Source: an uncultured Collinsella sp.
Lineage (GTDB): Bacteria; Actinomycetota; Coriobacteriia; Coriobacteriales; Coriobacteriaceae
Direction: 5' to 3'
Length of the DNA stretch: 9,783 nucleotides
Assembly (NCBI GenBank): GCA_902494855.1
Contig: CABUVC010000049.1
Location: 1 to 9,783 of the forward strand
Made by a program: the position numbers and the translations under genes. Every line of letters begins with the position of its first letter. Position 1 is the first letter of the stretch. Positions 1-7,184 of the stretch are shown piece by piece. A model generated the notes under the pieces. That model searched no databases. It was given only the letters and a program-made list of their open reading frames with translations, and was not told the DNA's origin.

Positions 1-476
1 CTGAGGGTGCCCAGGGGACGCAGCAGGGCGCCGATGGGGCCGATGTCGCCGGCGACGTAGCGGGCGCCGGCCTCGCGGGCGCAGGTGACTGCCGCGGCAA
101 AGACGTCTGCCACGGTGGCAGCGCCGTCGAGCTTGTGAGCGTTGGCGCCAAAGGTGTTGGCGGTGATCACGTCGCAGCCGGCCTCGACGTACTGACGCTG
201 GATATCGGTGATGACCTGGGGCTCCTCAAAGTTGAGCAGCTCGGGCAGGGCTCCGGCTTTCATGCCGGCCGCCTGCAGCATGGTGCCCATGCCGCCGTCG
301 AACAGCAGGTGTCCCGTGCCCTCGATGGCGGCGCGCAGACGATCGTTCTTAATGCGAAGGTCGTCGATTGTGCGCGTCTTGTATGCAGCGCCTTTGCGGC
401 GTGCGGCATCAACAGGCGCCGCCAGCGCGGTACCGTCCAGATCATGAGTGATAAGTATGTTTGAGCTATTCGCCAT
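1..476 (-). CDS. metH: Cobalamin-dependent methionine synthase, N-terminal part (cut by window edge)
   Basis: Transfers a methyl group to homocysteine to make methionine. About 158 residues are visible; the gene continues beyond base 1. From residue 57 the reading frame gives the start of the homocysteine-binding barrel: LLFDGGMGTMLQAAG (57-71), ELLNFEEPQVI (79-89) and the conserved ITANTFGANAHKL (104-116). The Zn-binding cysteines lie further on and are not in the window. Residues 1-40 (MANSSNILITHDLDGTAL onward) are an unusual extension in front of the barrel. Two in-frame ATGs, at 482 and 476, follow an in-frame TAG; 476 is chosen because a weak GGA lies a few bases upstream, but 482 is possible. 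The start overlaps the 3' end of the upstream endonuclease gene by 11 bases. The same frame could encode a BhmT-type homocysteine methyltransferase rather than full MetH, but the adjacent metF and reactivation gene favour MetH. Confidence 0.88.
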   Translation of the reverse strand, partial: MANSSNILITHDLDGTALAAPVDAARRKGAAYKTRTIDDLRIKNDRLRAAIEGTGHLLFDGGMGTMLQAAGMKAGALPELLNFEEPQVITDIQRQYVEAGCDVITANTFGANAHKLDGAATVADVFAAAVTCAREAGARYVAGDIGPIGALLRPLGTL

Positions 477-1479
477 GTGCATCCATTTCGTCTAGAGCCC
501 ACTGAGGAATTTCTATTTGAAGAGATTTGTCGGGCTCGATATCTTCGATTCGCTTGTTGTAGTGGGCAAGAAGCCGTGCGACATTTAATCGAATTAGGTC
601 TCGCTTGTAGAACGATAATTCTTCAATATTGATGCCGATAAACGATTCGAGCGCGATAACCTGTACGCGATTGCCGAGTCCCTCACTTTCGAACAGTCCG
701 TAAGCGAAGGAAACTTTATCGTGGGGGACAACGACGATGGGACGAATGCCATTTCGAATGTTATCTCGGCATCGATCGGTCAATTTGGCCATTGGCGATA
801 CAGTCACATGAAATGCAGCATCATTGATTTGGAAATCGCCAGAACGGTCTGTTTGCTGGTCGGCAGCGTTTGAGTTGTCCTTTCCGATTTCTATGGTTGG
901 AAATAACATCTCTAGTTTTGCACCTACCAGGTGCTGTGCGACGGTACCCGTTGGCTTATCGGACCGTAGGCTTGCTTCGGCTAGGATATCATCGACAATG
1001 ACAGAAATTGGTTTTTGAAGATCAATTTCGACTTTGATTCTCTGCCGGTTAAAGAAATCGACCTGGATTCGCTCGACGAAGAAATTGGCGATTGCATTCG
1101 CAGCTTCAAGACGAGCGTCTTCGCAAGTGTCACTGGGTAGGGCAGAGTTGATAATTGTGGCAAGCTCAAGCGCCATCGGGAGTGTGCCGCGTGAGGTCCT
1201 GCCGCCCTCTGATGCGAAGGCACGCGTTTCCCCATGCCTGGCTAAAACTGTTTTGATGCATGCTCCACTTAGGCCTCGTACTTGGCTCCCCTTGTCCGAT
1301 TGCACATAATCGTCGGTGAGCGGAAAACGGTTTTGCAACAGCTCGCTTATGCCTATACCAACCGCCATGACGTTACGGTTGACATTGCCTCGCTTGCTGC
1401 GCTTGGATTCGTACCAGAGTTCAATGGCATCCAAGATATCTTTATCGGGCTCGTTCAAGGAGCAATTGGTCATTTCCAT
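466..1479 (-). CDS. Putative type II restriction endonuclease, DUF4928 family
   Basis: 337 residues, no signal peptide or membrane segment. It resembles the DUF4928 family, whose members sit next to C5-cytosine methyltransferases and are taken to be their cognate restriction enzymes. Recognised blocks: EGGRTSRGT (91-99), AQHLVGAKLE (181-190), ADQQTDRSGDF (206-216), FHVTVSP (223-229), ESFIGINIEE (278-287) and an HYNKRIEDIEPD segment near 306-317. E190, D215 and the HVT strand could be a divergent PD-(D/E)xK metal site; the usual ExK is not seen, so catalysis is inference. The ATG at 1479 has GGAG nine bases upstream; a second ATG at 1473 is possible. The gene overlaps the methyltransferase 3' end by 38 bases, indicating coupled translation, and its own 3' end overlaps metH. 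Codon use is more A/T-rich than in metF or metH, suggesting transfer. The family assignment is from memory of conserved blocks. Confidence 0.75.
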   Translation of the reverse strand: MEMTNCSLNEPDKDILDAIELWYESKRSKRGNVNRNVMAVGIGISELLQNRFPLTDDYVQSDKGSQVRGLSGACIKTVLARHGETRAFASEGGRTSRGTLPMALELATIINSALPSDTCEDARLEAANAIANFFVERIQVDFFNRQRIKVEIDLQKPISVIVDDILAEASLRSDKPTGTVAQHLVGAKLEMLFPTIEIGKDNSNAADQQTDRSGDFQINDAAFHVTVSPMAKLTDRCRDNIRNGIRPIVVVPHDKVSFAYGLFESEGLGNRVQVIALESFIGINIEELSFYKRDLIRLNVARLLAHYNKRIEDIEPDKSLQIEIPQWALDEMDAHGE

Positions 1480-2602
1480 TATTGTTCACTCCGTTCCTTG
1501 AAGACATAAGCGCGGGTTTGACTGCATTTTTTATAAGCCAAGTGACAACTGGCACGGCAACTGCATCGCCGAATGCGTAGCGAATCTGAGCATCCGAGAA
1601 GCCGCTAAACTGACATGAGTCAGCACCTTGGAGACGGGCATATTCAGTTCCAGTCATCCAGCGAACTTCTATCTTTCCGTTTTCGCATATCACGACTGCC
1701 TGTCTTGATGAGCCGCCGCGAGCCGTTCTTAGACATCCGGCAATTTCTTCTTCACGGATTTCCCAGCGCACAACGCCTGATCGCGTGCGACGGTAAGCAG
1801 TGCGAACAGTTTTTTCTTTGGCATTTAAGAAGCGCTGAAGGCGCTCTGCTTGATGCGGTGCAAGCGAGTCGATAAATGCTTGTACTTGGTTTTTGTTCCA
1901 CCAACGCTTGTCGCCCTCGGGAATATCTTCAACAACCGTTGCAAGGCCCGTCATGCGAAGTGGGCTCGGCTCGTTTAGGTGAGAGATGTGCGTAATGAGT
2001 GAAGGGTCGGAGTGAATCCAGGAGACCTTTTCAGGTCGAAGCGAGGAATCGAGTCGGCTGTTGGGAAGAGGGTTTTTTAATCCGACGACAAACATGCGTG
2101 GGCGTGACTGGGGAAGCCAGTGCCGTGCATCGATAAAATAAGCGTCGCATGAATAGCCTAAACGATTAAATTCCTGGCAAACGAGTCTAAAGTCATCACT
2201 GTTATTAGACGTGGCAAGGCCGATGACGTTTTCGAGAACAAGTGCCCGCGGGGCACGATCGCTCATTCCTTCGATGGCCTTAATAAAGCCAAAGAACGCA
2301 CTGGACTCTTTACCAGAGATAAGTCCCTCCCTGTTTCCCGCGAGAGATAAGTTTGTGCAAGGGCTTGACGCCCATGCGATGTCGGCTTGGGGTATTAGGT
2401 CGGGGTCGAGCGTGTGGACATCCTGCTCGACTAGATGCTCATCGCCCCAACACTGGCTGTACATGGCGCATTTAGTATGGTCTATGTCATTTGCCCAGAT
2501 TGTTTTGATTCCGGCTTTTGCCATGCCGGCACGAGCCAAGCCAATGCCTGAAAAAAACTCAAGTGCGGTTAGTTGTGGCGAGAACTGCAGAATGTTGTGC
2601 AT
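1442..2602 (-). CDS. DNA (cytosine-5-)-methyltransferase, type II
   Basis: Methylates C5 of cytosine within a short DNA target using S-adenosylmethionine, protecting the host from the linked endonuclease. 386 residues, typical for the family. Motifs in order: I, LEFFSGIGL (14-22, SAM binding); IV, SSPCTNLSLAG (79-89) with nucleophile Cys82; VI, LVLENV (121-126) with the catalytic Glu; VIII, QSRPRMFVVGL (165-175); a probable target recognition region about 180-270; an IX-like arginine-rich block (about 270-303); X, YAFGDAVAVP (342-351), with GDAV where GNxV is most common. The target sequence cannot be read from this. The ATG at 2602 has only a weak GAAAG about ten bases upstream, but the protein start fits motif I placement. 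It is the first gene of the cassette; it overlaps the endonuclease gene at its 3' end. G+C is clearly lower than in the flanking genes. Confidence 0.97.
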   Translation of the reverse strand: MHNILQFSPQLTALEFFSGIGLARAGMAKAGIKTIWANDIDHTKCAMYSQCWGDEHLVEQDVHTLDPDLIPQADIAWASSPCTNLSLAGNREGLISGKESSAFFGFIKAIEGMSDRAPRALVLENVIGLATSNNSDDFRLVCQEFNRLGYSCDAYFIDARHWLPQSRPRMFVVGLKNPLPNSRLDSSLRPEKVSWIHSDPSLITHISHLNEPSPLRMTGLATVVEDIPEGDKRWWNKNQVQAFIDSLAPHQAERLQRFLNAKEKTVRTAYRRTRSGVVRWEIREEEIAGCLRTARGGSSRQAVVICENGKIEVRWMTGTEYARLQGADSCQFSGFSDAQIRYAFGDAVAVPVVTWLIKNAVKPALMSSRNGVNNNGNDQLLLERAR

Positions 2603-2711
2603 GTACTGGCTTTCAGATAGTTGTTATTTGGCATCTTATGGTACTTGTTTGTGAGGACATTCGCTTACTTACGGACGAGATTCCCTCGATACCGTGCCAT
2701 CAATTGACATT
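2603..2711. other. Junction between methionine operon and restriction-modification cassette
   Basis: This 109-base gap lies between the reactivation gene stop and the methyltransferase start. It is A/T-rich relative to the genes to its right. On the minus strand it holds a 13-residue reading frame, MSIDGTVSRESRP (2710-2669), whose ATG begins one base after the reactivation gene stop. I see no convincing -35/-10 pair for the methyltransferase; CATAAGAT near 2630-2637 is only a weak -10-like match. It may mark one edge of the inserted cassette. Confidence 0.4.
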
Positions 2712-3503
2712 TTATTCAGAATGCGAATAGCAGGTGGTGTGGGCGGCGCGGAAGCGACAGTGCTCGCGCATGCGGCAGATATTGCAGGTGGGGCGGCTCT
2801 GGGCGTCGTGGACCTCGCCGTCGAACAGACCGATCACCGCGGTCACGCTCTTGGTGGGCATGAGCAGGCTGGTGGGCGCGACGGTAAGCCCGATGAGCCG
2901 CGTGGCGTTGAGCGCGTCCACGATTGAGCGCTGTGCCGTAAGCGGGCAGTCGCCGTAGCCGGGACTGAAGCGCCAGTTACCGGCGAGTCCGTGTGCGGCG
3001 GCCGCAGCCTTAACCCGCTGGTCCATCTGCTCGACGGCGGCTTCTACATAGGCAGAGCATGCGGCGTCGAGCACGGCTCCCTCCAGGGGCTGCTGGGCTC
3101 CCGTGGTACGCAGGCGACGCTCGGCGTCCATGCCGAGAGTGCATGCCATGAGCGCGGCAAATCGGGCGTCTTTGAGATGTCGATAGATATCGTGACCCCG
3201 CAGATCAACGTTGGTGCCGACCAAGCGGATGCAGGGCTCGCCCTGCTCGTCCACGCCCGTGGCATCGACGGCAAACACGCGTCGCACGCCACGGGGTTCA
3301 ATGTCCAGCTCCAGACGCTCAACGACAAGCTCAATACGCTGCGACAGCTCGGGCTCAATTTGCTGACCGCTGTAGCCCAGATAGCGCAGCATCTCGGCAC
3401 GATCGACGCGGGGATGGTGGGCATCATCGATACGATAAAGCGCCGGCGACGCAAGGTCGGCCGGCACTTCGACAGCGGTTGTATCGATGTGCGGTTTTTC
3501 CAT
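2712..3503 (-). CDS. Methionine synthase reactivation-domain protein (B12-dependent, stand-alone)
   Basis: 263 residues matching the vitamin B12-dependent methionine synthase activation domain, which binds S-adenosylmethionine and remethylates oxidised cob(II)alamin on MetH. In E. coli this is the C-terminal module of MetH; here it is a separate polypeptide. Visible signatures: RFSPGYGD (178-185), LTVAPTSLLMPTKSVTAVIG (206-225), both around the SAM site. The C-terminus carries four cysteines (240, 243, 249, 258) in a CNICRMREHC...C arrangement seen in stand-alone versions; a metal or cluster role is possible but not shown. The start ATG at 3503 shares a base with the metF stop (TAATG), so the two are translationally coupled. 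Its expected partner, metH, lies about 2.2 kb downstream, beyond the restriction-modification cassette. The last residues (CYSHSE) may have been altered if the cassette inserted at the gene end. Confidence 0.94.
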   Translation of the reverse strand: MEKPHIDTTAVEVPADLASPALYRIDDAHHPRVDRAEMLRYLGYSGQQIEPELSQRIELVVERLELDIEPRGVRRVFAVDATGVDEQGEPCIRLVGTNVDLRGHDIYRHLKDARFAALMACTLGMDAERRLRTTGAQQPLEGAVLDAACSAYVEAAVEQMDQRVKAAAAAHGLAGNWRFSPGYGDCPLTAQRSIVDALNATRLIGLTVAPTSLLMPTKSVTAVIGLFDGEVHDAQSRPTCNICRMREHCRFRAAHTTCYSHSE

Positions 3504-4375
3504 TACCCCAGGCGCTCCATAATGGTTGCGGCGATTGCAGGACGATTCATAGTGTACAGGTGCAGACCGTCGGCGCCGTGCTCCTTAAGGTCGCAAAGCT
3601 GACGGGCGGCATAATCTACACCGGCTGCCTGCAGGCTCTCGGGGTCGTTCTCGTACTTGGCGAGAATCTTGATGACGGGGGAGGGCAGCGACGCGCCGCA
3701 CATAAAGACCATGCGGCTGATCTGCGACTTGCCCATAAACGGCATGATGCCCGCGGTAATGGGCACGGTGATACCTGCCTTGTTGGCAAGCTCGCGGAAA
3801 CGGTAGAAGCACTCGTTGTCAAAGAAGAGCTGCGTCACAAAGAAGCTCGCGCCGGCGTCCTGTTTTTGCTTGAGGTATTCGACCGAAGCGTTGAGGTCCT
3901 CACAGGCAATGTGGCCCTCGGGGTAGGCCGCGGCGCCCACACAAAAGCCGGCGTCGACAAGCTCGGGGATGAGCTCGCGGGCGTAGGGGTAGTCCGAGGC
4001 GGGCTTGTCATCCTCGGTCGCGCCAGCGGGCAGATCACCGCGCAGGGCCAGGATGTTTTCTACGCCGGCGGAGCGGTATTCGTCGATCTTGGCGGCGATA
4101 TCGGCGTGCGAGCGGCCCACGCAGGTGAGGTGCGCCACCGAGGGCGTATTGAATTCGCTCGTAATCATTTGCGCGATGGGGGCGGTGGTGGCGCCGTTGC
4201 CCGAGCCGCCGGCAGAGCAGGTGACCGAGACAAAGCTCGGCGAAAGCTTGCACAGATTGCCTGCCACCTCGCGAGCCGTGTTGAGGGTAAGCTCGCCCTT
4301 GGGCGGGAACATCTCAAACGAAACGGGTGCGGTGCCCTGGGATGCTGCCTGCTTAAAAACCTCGTCGACGCGCAT
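3503..4375 (-). CDS. metF: 5,10-methylenetetrahydrofolate reductase
   Basis: FAD enzyme that reduces 5,10-methylene-THF to 5-methyl-THF, the methyl donor for MetH. 290 residues, the normal bacterial length. Signatures: PVSFEMFPPK (17-26) with the catalytic Glu21, equivalent to E. coli Glu28; ILALRGDLP (108-116) with Asp114, equivalent to E. coli Asp120; AAYPEGH (149-155); FFVTQLFFDN (178-187); C-terminal LHLYTMNRP. The start at 4375 is chosen over an upstream ATG at 4441 because GAGGAG lies six bases before it and homology begins there. It is the first gene of the leftward methionine block, with its 3' end overlapping the reactivation gene by one base. No SAM riboswitch is recognisable upstream. 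Confidence 0.97.
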   Translation of the reverse strand: MRVDEVFKQAASQGTAPVSFEMFPPKGELTLNTAREVAGNLCKLSPSFVSVTCSAGGSGNGATTAPIAQMITSEFNTPSVAHLTCVGRSHADIAAKIDEYRSAGVENILALRGDLPAGATEDDKPASDYPYARELIPELVDAGFCVGAAAYPEGHIACEDLNASVEYLKQKQDAGASFFVTQLFFDNECFYRFRELANKAGITVPITAGIMPFMGKSQISRMVFMCGASLPSPVIKILAKYENDPESLQAAGVDYAARQLCDLKEHGADGLHLYTMNRPAIAATIMERLG

Positions 4376-4539
4376 ATCGTGCTCCTCTAGATACGTAATA
4401 GTGTGATGTGTTGTAAGGATTCTACAGCACCACTGTGTCACGGTGGAGTTTCACTCGCTATTCGGGGATACCAATCAAAGATGCCTTGCTATCGGCTTTA
4501 TCTATAACAGAGCGGCTAATCTAGGCACGGACTATAAAG

Positions 4540-4565
4540 ACTGGTATCTGATGCAAAATACCAGT
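4540..4565. repeat. Perfect 8-bp inverted repeat, possible operator
   Basis: Arms ACTGGTAT (4540-4547) and ATACCAGT (4558-4565) pair perfectly around a ten-base spacer. There is no T-tract on either side, so a terminator is unlikely. Its position between two divergent promoters fits a repressor or activator site. A related GATACCAAT lies nearby at about 4468-4476. Confidence 0.45.
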
Positions 4566-4688
4566 TAATAGAGCTCCATCCCAAATTGACTACCCTTAAA
4601 CCATGGGGAGAGGTCTGCTATTTATACAGTTGATTGGCTGTTGAGGGTGGCAACGCCGCCTCGATAGGGTAACCTCATTGATTGGTTT

Positions 4689-4717
4689 CGCGACAGCAAC
4701 ATAACGGTAATGTCGCG
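4689..4717. repeat. Inverted repeat in glnN leader or promoter
   Basis: CGCGACA (4689-4695) and TGTCGCG (4711-4717) are perfect 7-bp arms around a 15-base spacer. TTT/GAAA just outside extends the pairing with a one-base bulge. It sits about 85 bases before the chosen glnN start and overlaps the GlnR-like half-site at 4707-4722, so it could be an operator or an mRNA leader hairpin. Confidence 0.4.
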
Positions 4718-4801
4718 GAAACACGGCGAGTCTAAGCTATGACTCGTTCGTTAGTAATCAACACCGCTTCTCACGCGGTGCCGATACGAAGGGAGTTCCG
4801 T

Positions 4802-6889
4802 ATGGCCGATCTTACTGACCGCTTCGGGACCATGGTGTTCTCTGAGGAAGTCATGAAGGACTACCTCCCCAAGGACATTTGGAAGCGTCTTGCTGCAACC
4901 CTCGAGGGCGGTGAGCCGCTCGACCTGGATGTGGCCAACGCCGTTGCCCATGCCATGAAGGTCTGGGCCATCTCCAAGGGCGCGACGCACTACGCGCACT
5001 GGTTCCAGCCGCTTTCGGGTATTACTTCCGAGAAGCACGACAGCTTCCTGGAGCCCAACCACGACGGCACCGCCATTACCAAGTTTACGGGCAAGAACCT
5101 CATCCAGGGCGAGCCCGATGCCTCGAGCTTCCCCAACGGCGGCCTGCGCGCCACCTTCGAGGCCCGTGGCTACACCGCTTGGGACCCCACTAGCCCCGCC
5201 TTTATCAAGGACGATGTCCTGTGCATCCCCACGGCTTTCTGCTCCTACACGGGCGAGGCCCTGGACAAGAAGACCCCGCTGCTGCGTTCCATGACCGCGC
5301 TCTCGCGTGAGTCTAAGCGCGTTTTGGCGCTGTTCGGTAAGACCCCCAAGAAGGTCGTTCCTTCCGTGGGCGACGAGCAGGAGTACTTCCTGATCAAGAA
5401 GGACGCTTACCGCAAGCGCAAGGACCTGGTCATCACCGGCCGCACCCTCTTTGGTGCTGCTCCCTGCAAGGGCCAGGAGCTCGAGGAGCACTACTTTGGC
5501 GCTATCCGCCCCACCGTCTCGGCCTATATGAAGGACCTGGACGATGAACTGTGGGCGCTTGGCATTCCCGCCAAGACCAAGCACAACGAGGTTGCTCCCT
5601 GCCAGCATGAGCTCGCACCGGTCTATGGCGAAGTCAACGAGGCCATCGACCAGAATCTGGTCATGATGGAGAAGATGAAGCTCATCGCCTCCCGCCACGA
5701 CTTGGTCTGCCTGCTGCACGAGAAGCCCTTTGAGGGCATCAATGGTTCGGGCAAGCACAACAACTGGTCGCTTGGCACCGAGTCCGAGAATCTGCTCGAT
5801 CCGGGCGACACCCCGCTCGACAACCTGCAGTTCATCGTCTTCCTCACCGCGGTGATCGAGGCCGTCGATAACTATCAGGAACTCCTGCGCGCCTCTGTTG
5901 CCTCGGCCGGCAACGACCATCGTCTGGGCGCCAACGAGGCTCCTCCGGCGATTATGTCCATCTTCCTGGGCGACCAGCTTACCGAGGTCGTCGAGAAGAT
6001 CATCGATGGTAAGGCTTCCGTCCATGCCACGCGCGGCGTGCTCGACCTGGGCGCCGATACCCTGCCCAAGCTGATGCAGGACAACACCGACCGCAACCGC
6101 ACCTCCCCGTTTGCCTTTACTGGCAATAAGTTCGAGTTCCGTGCCTGCGGCTCCGAGCAGAACGTCTCCGACTCCAACCTGGTGCTCGATGCCGCCGTAG
6201 CCAAGTCGCTCAAGTCCTTCGCCGACGCGCTTGAGGGTACGCCCGAGGATGAGTTCCAGGACGCTGCGCTCGAGTACTGCAAGAAGGTCCTGACCGACCA
6301 CCAGCGCATCTTGTTCTCCGGTGACGGCTACTCCGACGAGTGGCCCGTTGAGGCCGAGAAGCGCGGCCTTGCCAACAACAAGACCACGGCCGACGCCCTG
6401 CCCGCCTTTGTTTCCGATAAGGCCATTGCGCTCTTTGAGGAGACGGGTGTCCTGACCAAGGCCGAGGCCCAGTGCCGCTACGACTGCAAGCTCGAGAAGT
6501 ACAACAAGCTCATGAACATCGAGGCTACCACGATGGTTCGCGAGGCGCGTCGTACCTATCGCCCGGTCATTACCGCCTATGCCACCAAGGTCGCTAAGGG
6601 CCTTGAGACTATTCGTGCCGCCGGTGCTGAGGCCGCCATGCAGTGCGAGCAGAACACGCTCAACAAGCTCTGCAACGGTATCACCACCATCAACGACTCC
6701 ATCAAGGCGCTCGACGCCGTGCATCAGAAGGCCGAGGCCCTCGATGGTCAGGAGCAGGCCAACGTGTACGCGCACGAGGTCGTTCCCGCTATGGATACGC
6801 TGCGCGCCGCCGTGGATGCCATGGAGGAGATCGTGGCTGCCGACTACTGGCCGGTCCCGACCTACGACGACATTCTGTTCTACGTGTAG
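4802..6889 (+). CDS. glnN: Glutamine synthetase type III
   Basis: Makes glutamine from glutamate, ammonia and ATP in the cytoplasm. 695 residues, as expected for the large GSIII class (types I and II are about 350-470). Class motifs: VGDEQEYFL (189-197) with metal-binding glutamates; KHNEVAPCQHELAP (260-273); LLHEKPFEGINGSGKHNNWS (304-323); GNDHRLGANEAPP (370-382); DRNRTSPFAFTGNKFEFRAC (430-449). The C-terminus after about residue 560 is helical and alanine/glutamate-rich, typical of GSIII. The start at 4802 is chosen because GGGAG lies six bases upstream and the family N-terminus begins there; the in-frame ATG at 4739 would add 21 residues of unlikely sequence. Codons are strongly G/C-ended, suggesting high expression. 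It stands alone between the divergent region and a strong terminator. Confidence 0.98.
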   Translation: MADLTDRFGTMVFSEEVMKDYLPKDIWKRLAATLEGGEPLDLDVANAVAHAMKVWAISKGATHYAHWFQPLSGITSEKHDSFLEPNHDGTAITKFTGKNLIQGEPDASSFPNGGLRATFEARGYTAWDPTSPAFIKDDVLCIPTAFCSYTGEALDKKTPLLRSMTALSRESKRVLALFGKTPKKVVPSVGDEQEYFLIKKDAYRKRKDLVITGRTLFGAAPCKGQELEEHYFGAIRPTVSAYMKDLDDELWALGIPAKTKHNEVAPCQHELAPVYGEVNEAIDQNLVMMEKMKLIASRHDLVCLLHEKPFEGINGSGKHNNWSLGTESENLLDPGDTPLDNLQFIVFLTAVIEAVDNYQELLRASVASAGNDHRLGANEAPPAIMSIFLGDQLTEVVEKIIDGKASVHATRGVLDLGADTLPKLMQDNTDRNRTSPFAFTGNKFEFRACGSEQNVSDSNLVLDAAVAKSLKSFADALEGTPEDEFQDAALEYCKKVLTDHQRILFSGDGYSDEWPVEAEKRGLANNKTTADALPAFVSDKAIALFEETGVLTKAEAQCRYDCKLEKYNKLMNIEATTMVREARRTYRPVITAYATKVAKGLETIRAAGAEAAMQCEQNTLNKLCNGITTINDSIKALDAVHQKAEALDGQEQANVYAHEVVPAMDTLRAAVDAMEEIVAADYWPVPTYDDILFYV

Positions 6890-6918
6890 AACGTAACCGA
6901 CATATCGTCACGGTATTG

Positions 6919-6957
6919 AGCCGGGGTCCGCATCGCGCGGGCCCCGGCTATTTGTTT
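6919..6957 (+). terminator. Intrinsic terminator of glnN
   Basis: A 13-bp stem (AGCCGGGGTCCGC at 6919-6931 with GCGGGCCCCGGCT at 6937-6949, one G-T pair) closes a five-base loop and is followed by ATTTGTTT. It lies 30 bases after the glnN stop. Confidence 0.93.
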
Positions 6958-7108
6958 GCGAAGGACGCTTTGGATCCCGCTTTGCAACTGATTCGCCCAC
7001 GCAATAAGGGGTCGTGGGCAAAAAACGTCAAATATGAGTACTGTCACAAGCCCTGTAGCATTATCTTTTTGCAAAATATGCAGTGTTACGCAACATATGT
7101 CCAAGTAC

Positions 7109-7177
7109 TTAGCTGATAAATGCCTGCAATTCCTCCGCCGTAGGACGCCTTGTGTCCAAATCGCCTTCTGAGGGCAT
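7109..7177 (-). pseudogene. Possible gene-end remnant inside the 235-bp element
   Basis: The minus strand from an ATG at 7177 reads 22 codons ending in RRPTAEELQAFIS and a TAA at 7109-7111. The composition looks like a real protein C-terminus and the frame stays open upstream through the right terminal repeat (reading KNSKYEYCYQF). There is no ribosome site close to the ATG. It may be a relic of a captured gene or chance; I do not recognise a family. Confidence 0.25.
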
Positions 7178-7184
7178 GAAATCG

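Larger units (their letters stand above)
4376..4801. promoter_or_regulatory. Divergent intergenic control region between metF and glnN
   Basis: About 425 bases with no supported gene, A/T-richer than the flanking genes, that must hold promoters for metF (leftward) and glnN (rightward). It contains two inverted repeats, annotated separately. For metF, TAGAAT on the minus strand (about 4418-4423) is a reasonable -10 but lacks a good -35. For glnN, TTGAGG (4641-4646) and TAGGGT (about 4665-4670) with an 18-base spacer are a weak candidate. A GTAAT-N6-GAAAC sequence at 4707-4722 resembles the actinobacterial GlnR half-site pattern, but whether this lineage has that regulator is unknown. Confidence 0.5.

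Noticed and set aside
3479..4390. 303-residue plus-strand frame over metF
   Set aside because: Opposite strand holds metF with all its motifs; the plus frame has no family features.
4376..4441. Longer metF start at 4441
   Set aside because: The added 22 residues match no MetF N-terminus, and a strong GAGGAG ribosome site sits just before the 4375 ATG.
4376..4500. SAM riboswitch upstream of metF
   Set aside because: I looked for conserved S-box or SAM-II style stems and found only short CACC/GGTG pairing; no recognisable aptamer.
4739..4801. Longer glnN start at 4739
   Set aside because: Poor ribosome site and atypical residues; 4802 has GGGAG at good spacing. A short leader peptide cannot be excluded but is unsupported.
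4751..6775. 674-residue open frame antisense to glnN
   Set aside because: It mirrors the strong G/C-ended codon pattern of glnN, has low-complexity Leu/Gly/Val-rich composition and no recognisable domain; a shadow of a high-GC gene.
6643..7116. 157-residue plus-strand frame crossing the glnN end and the 235-bp element
   Set aside because: Its first half is an alternate frame of glnN and it runs through the terminator; only its tail, inside the element repeat, is of interest.
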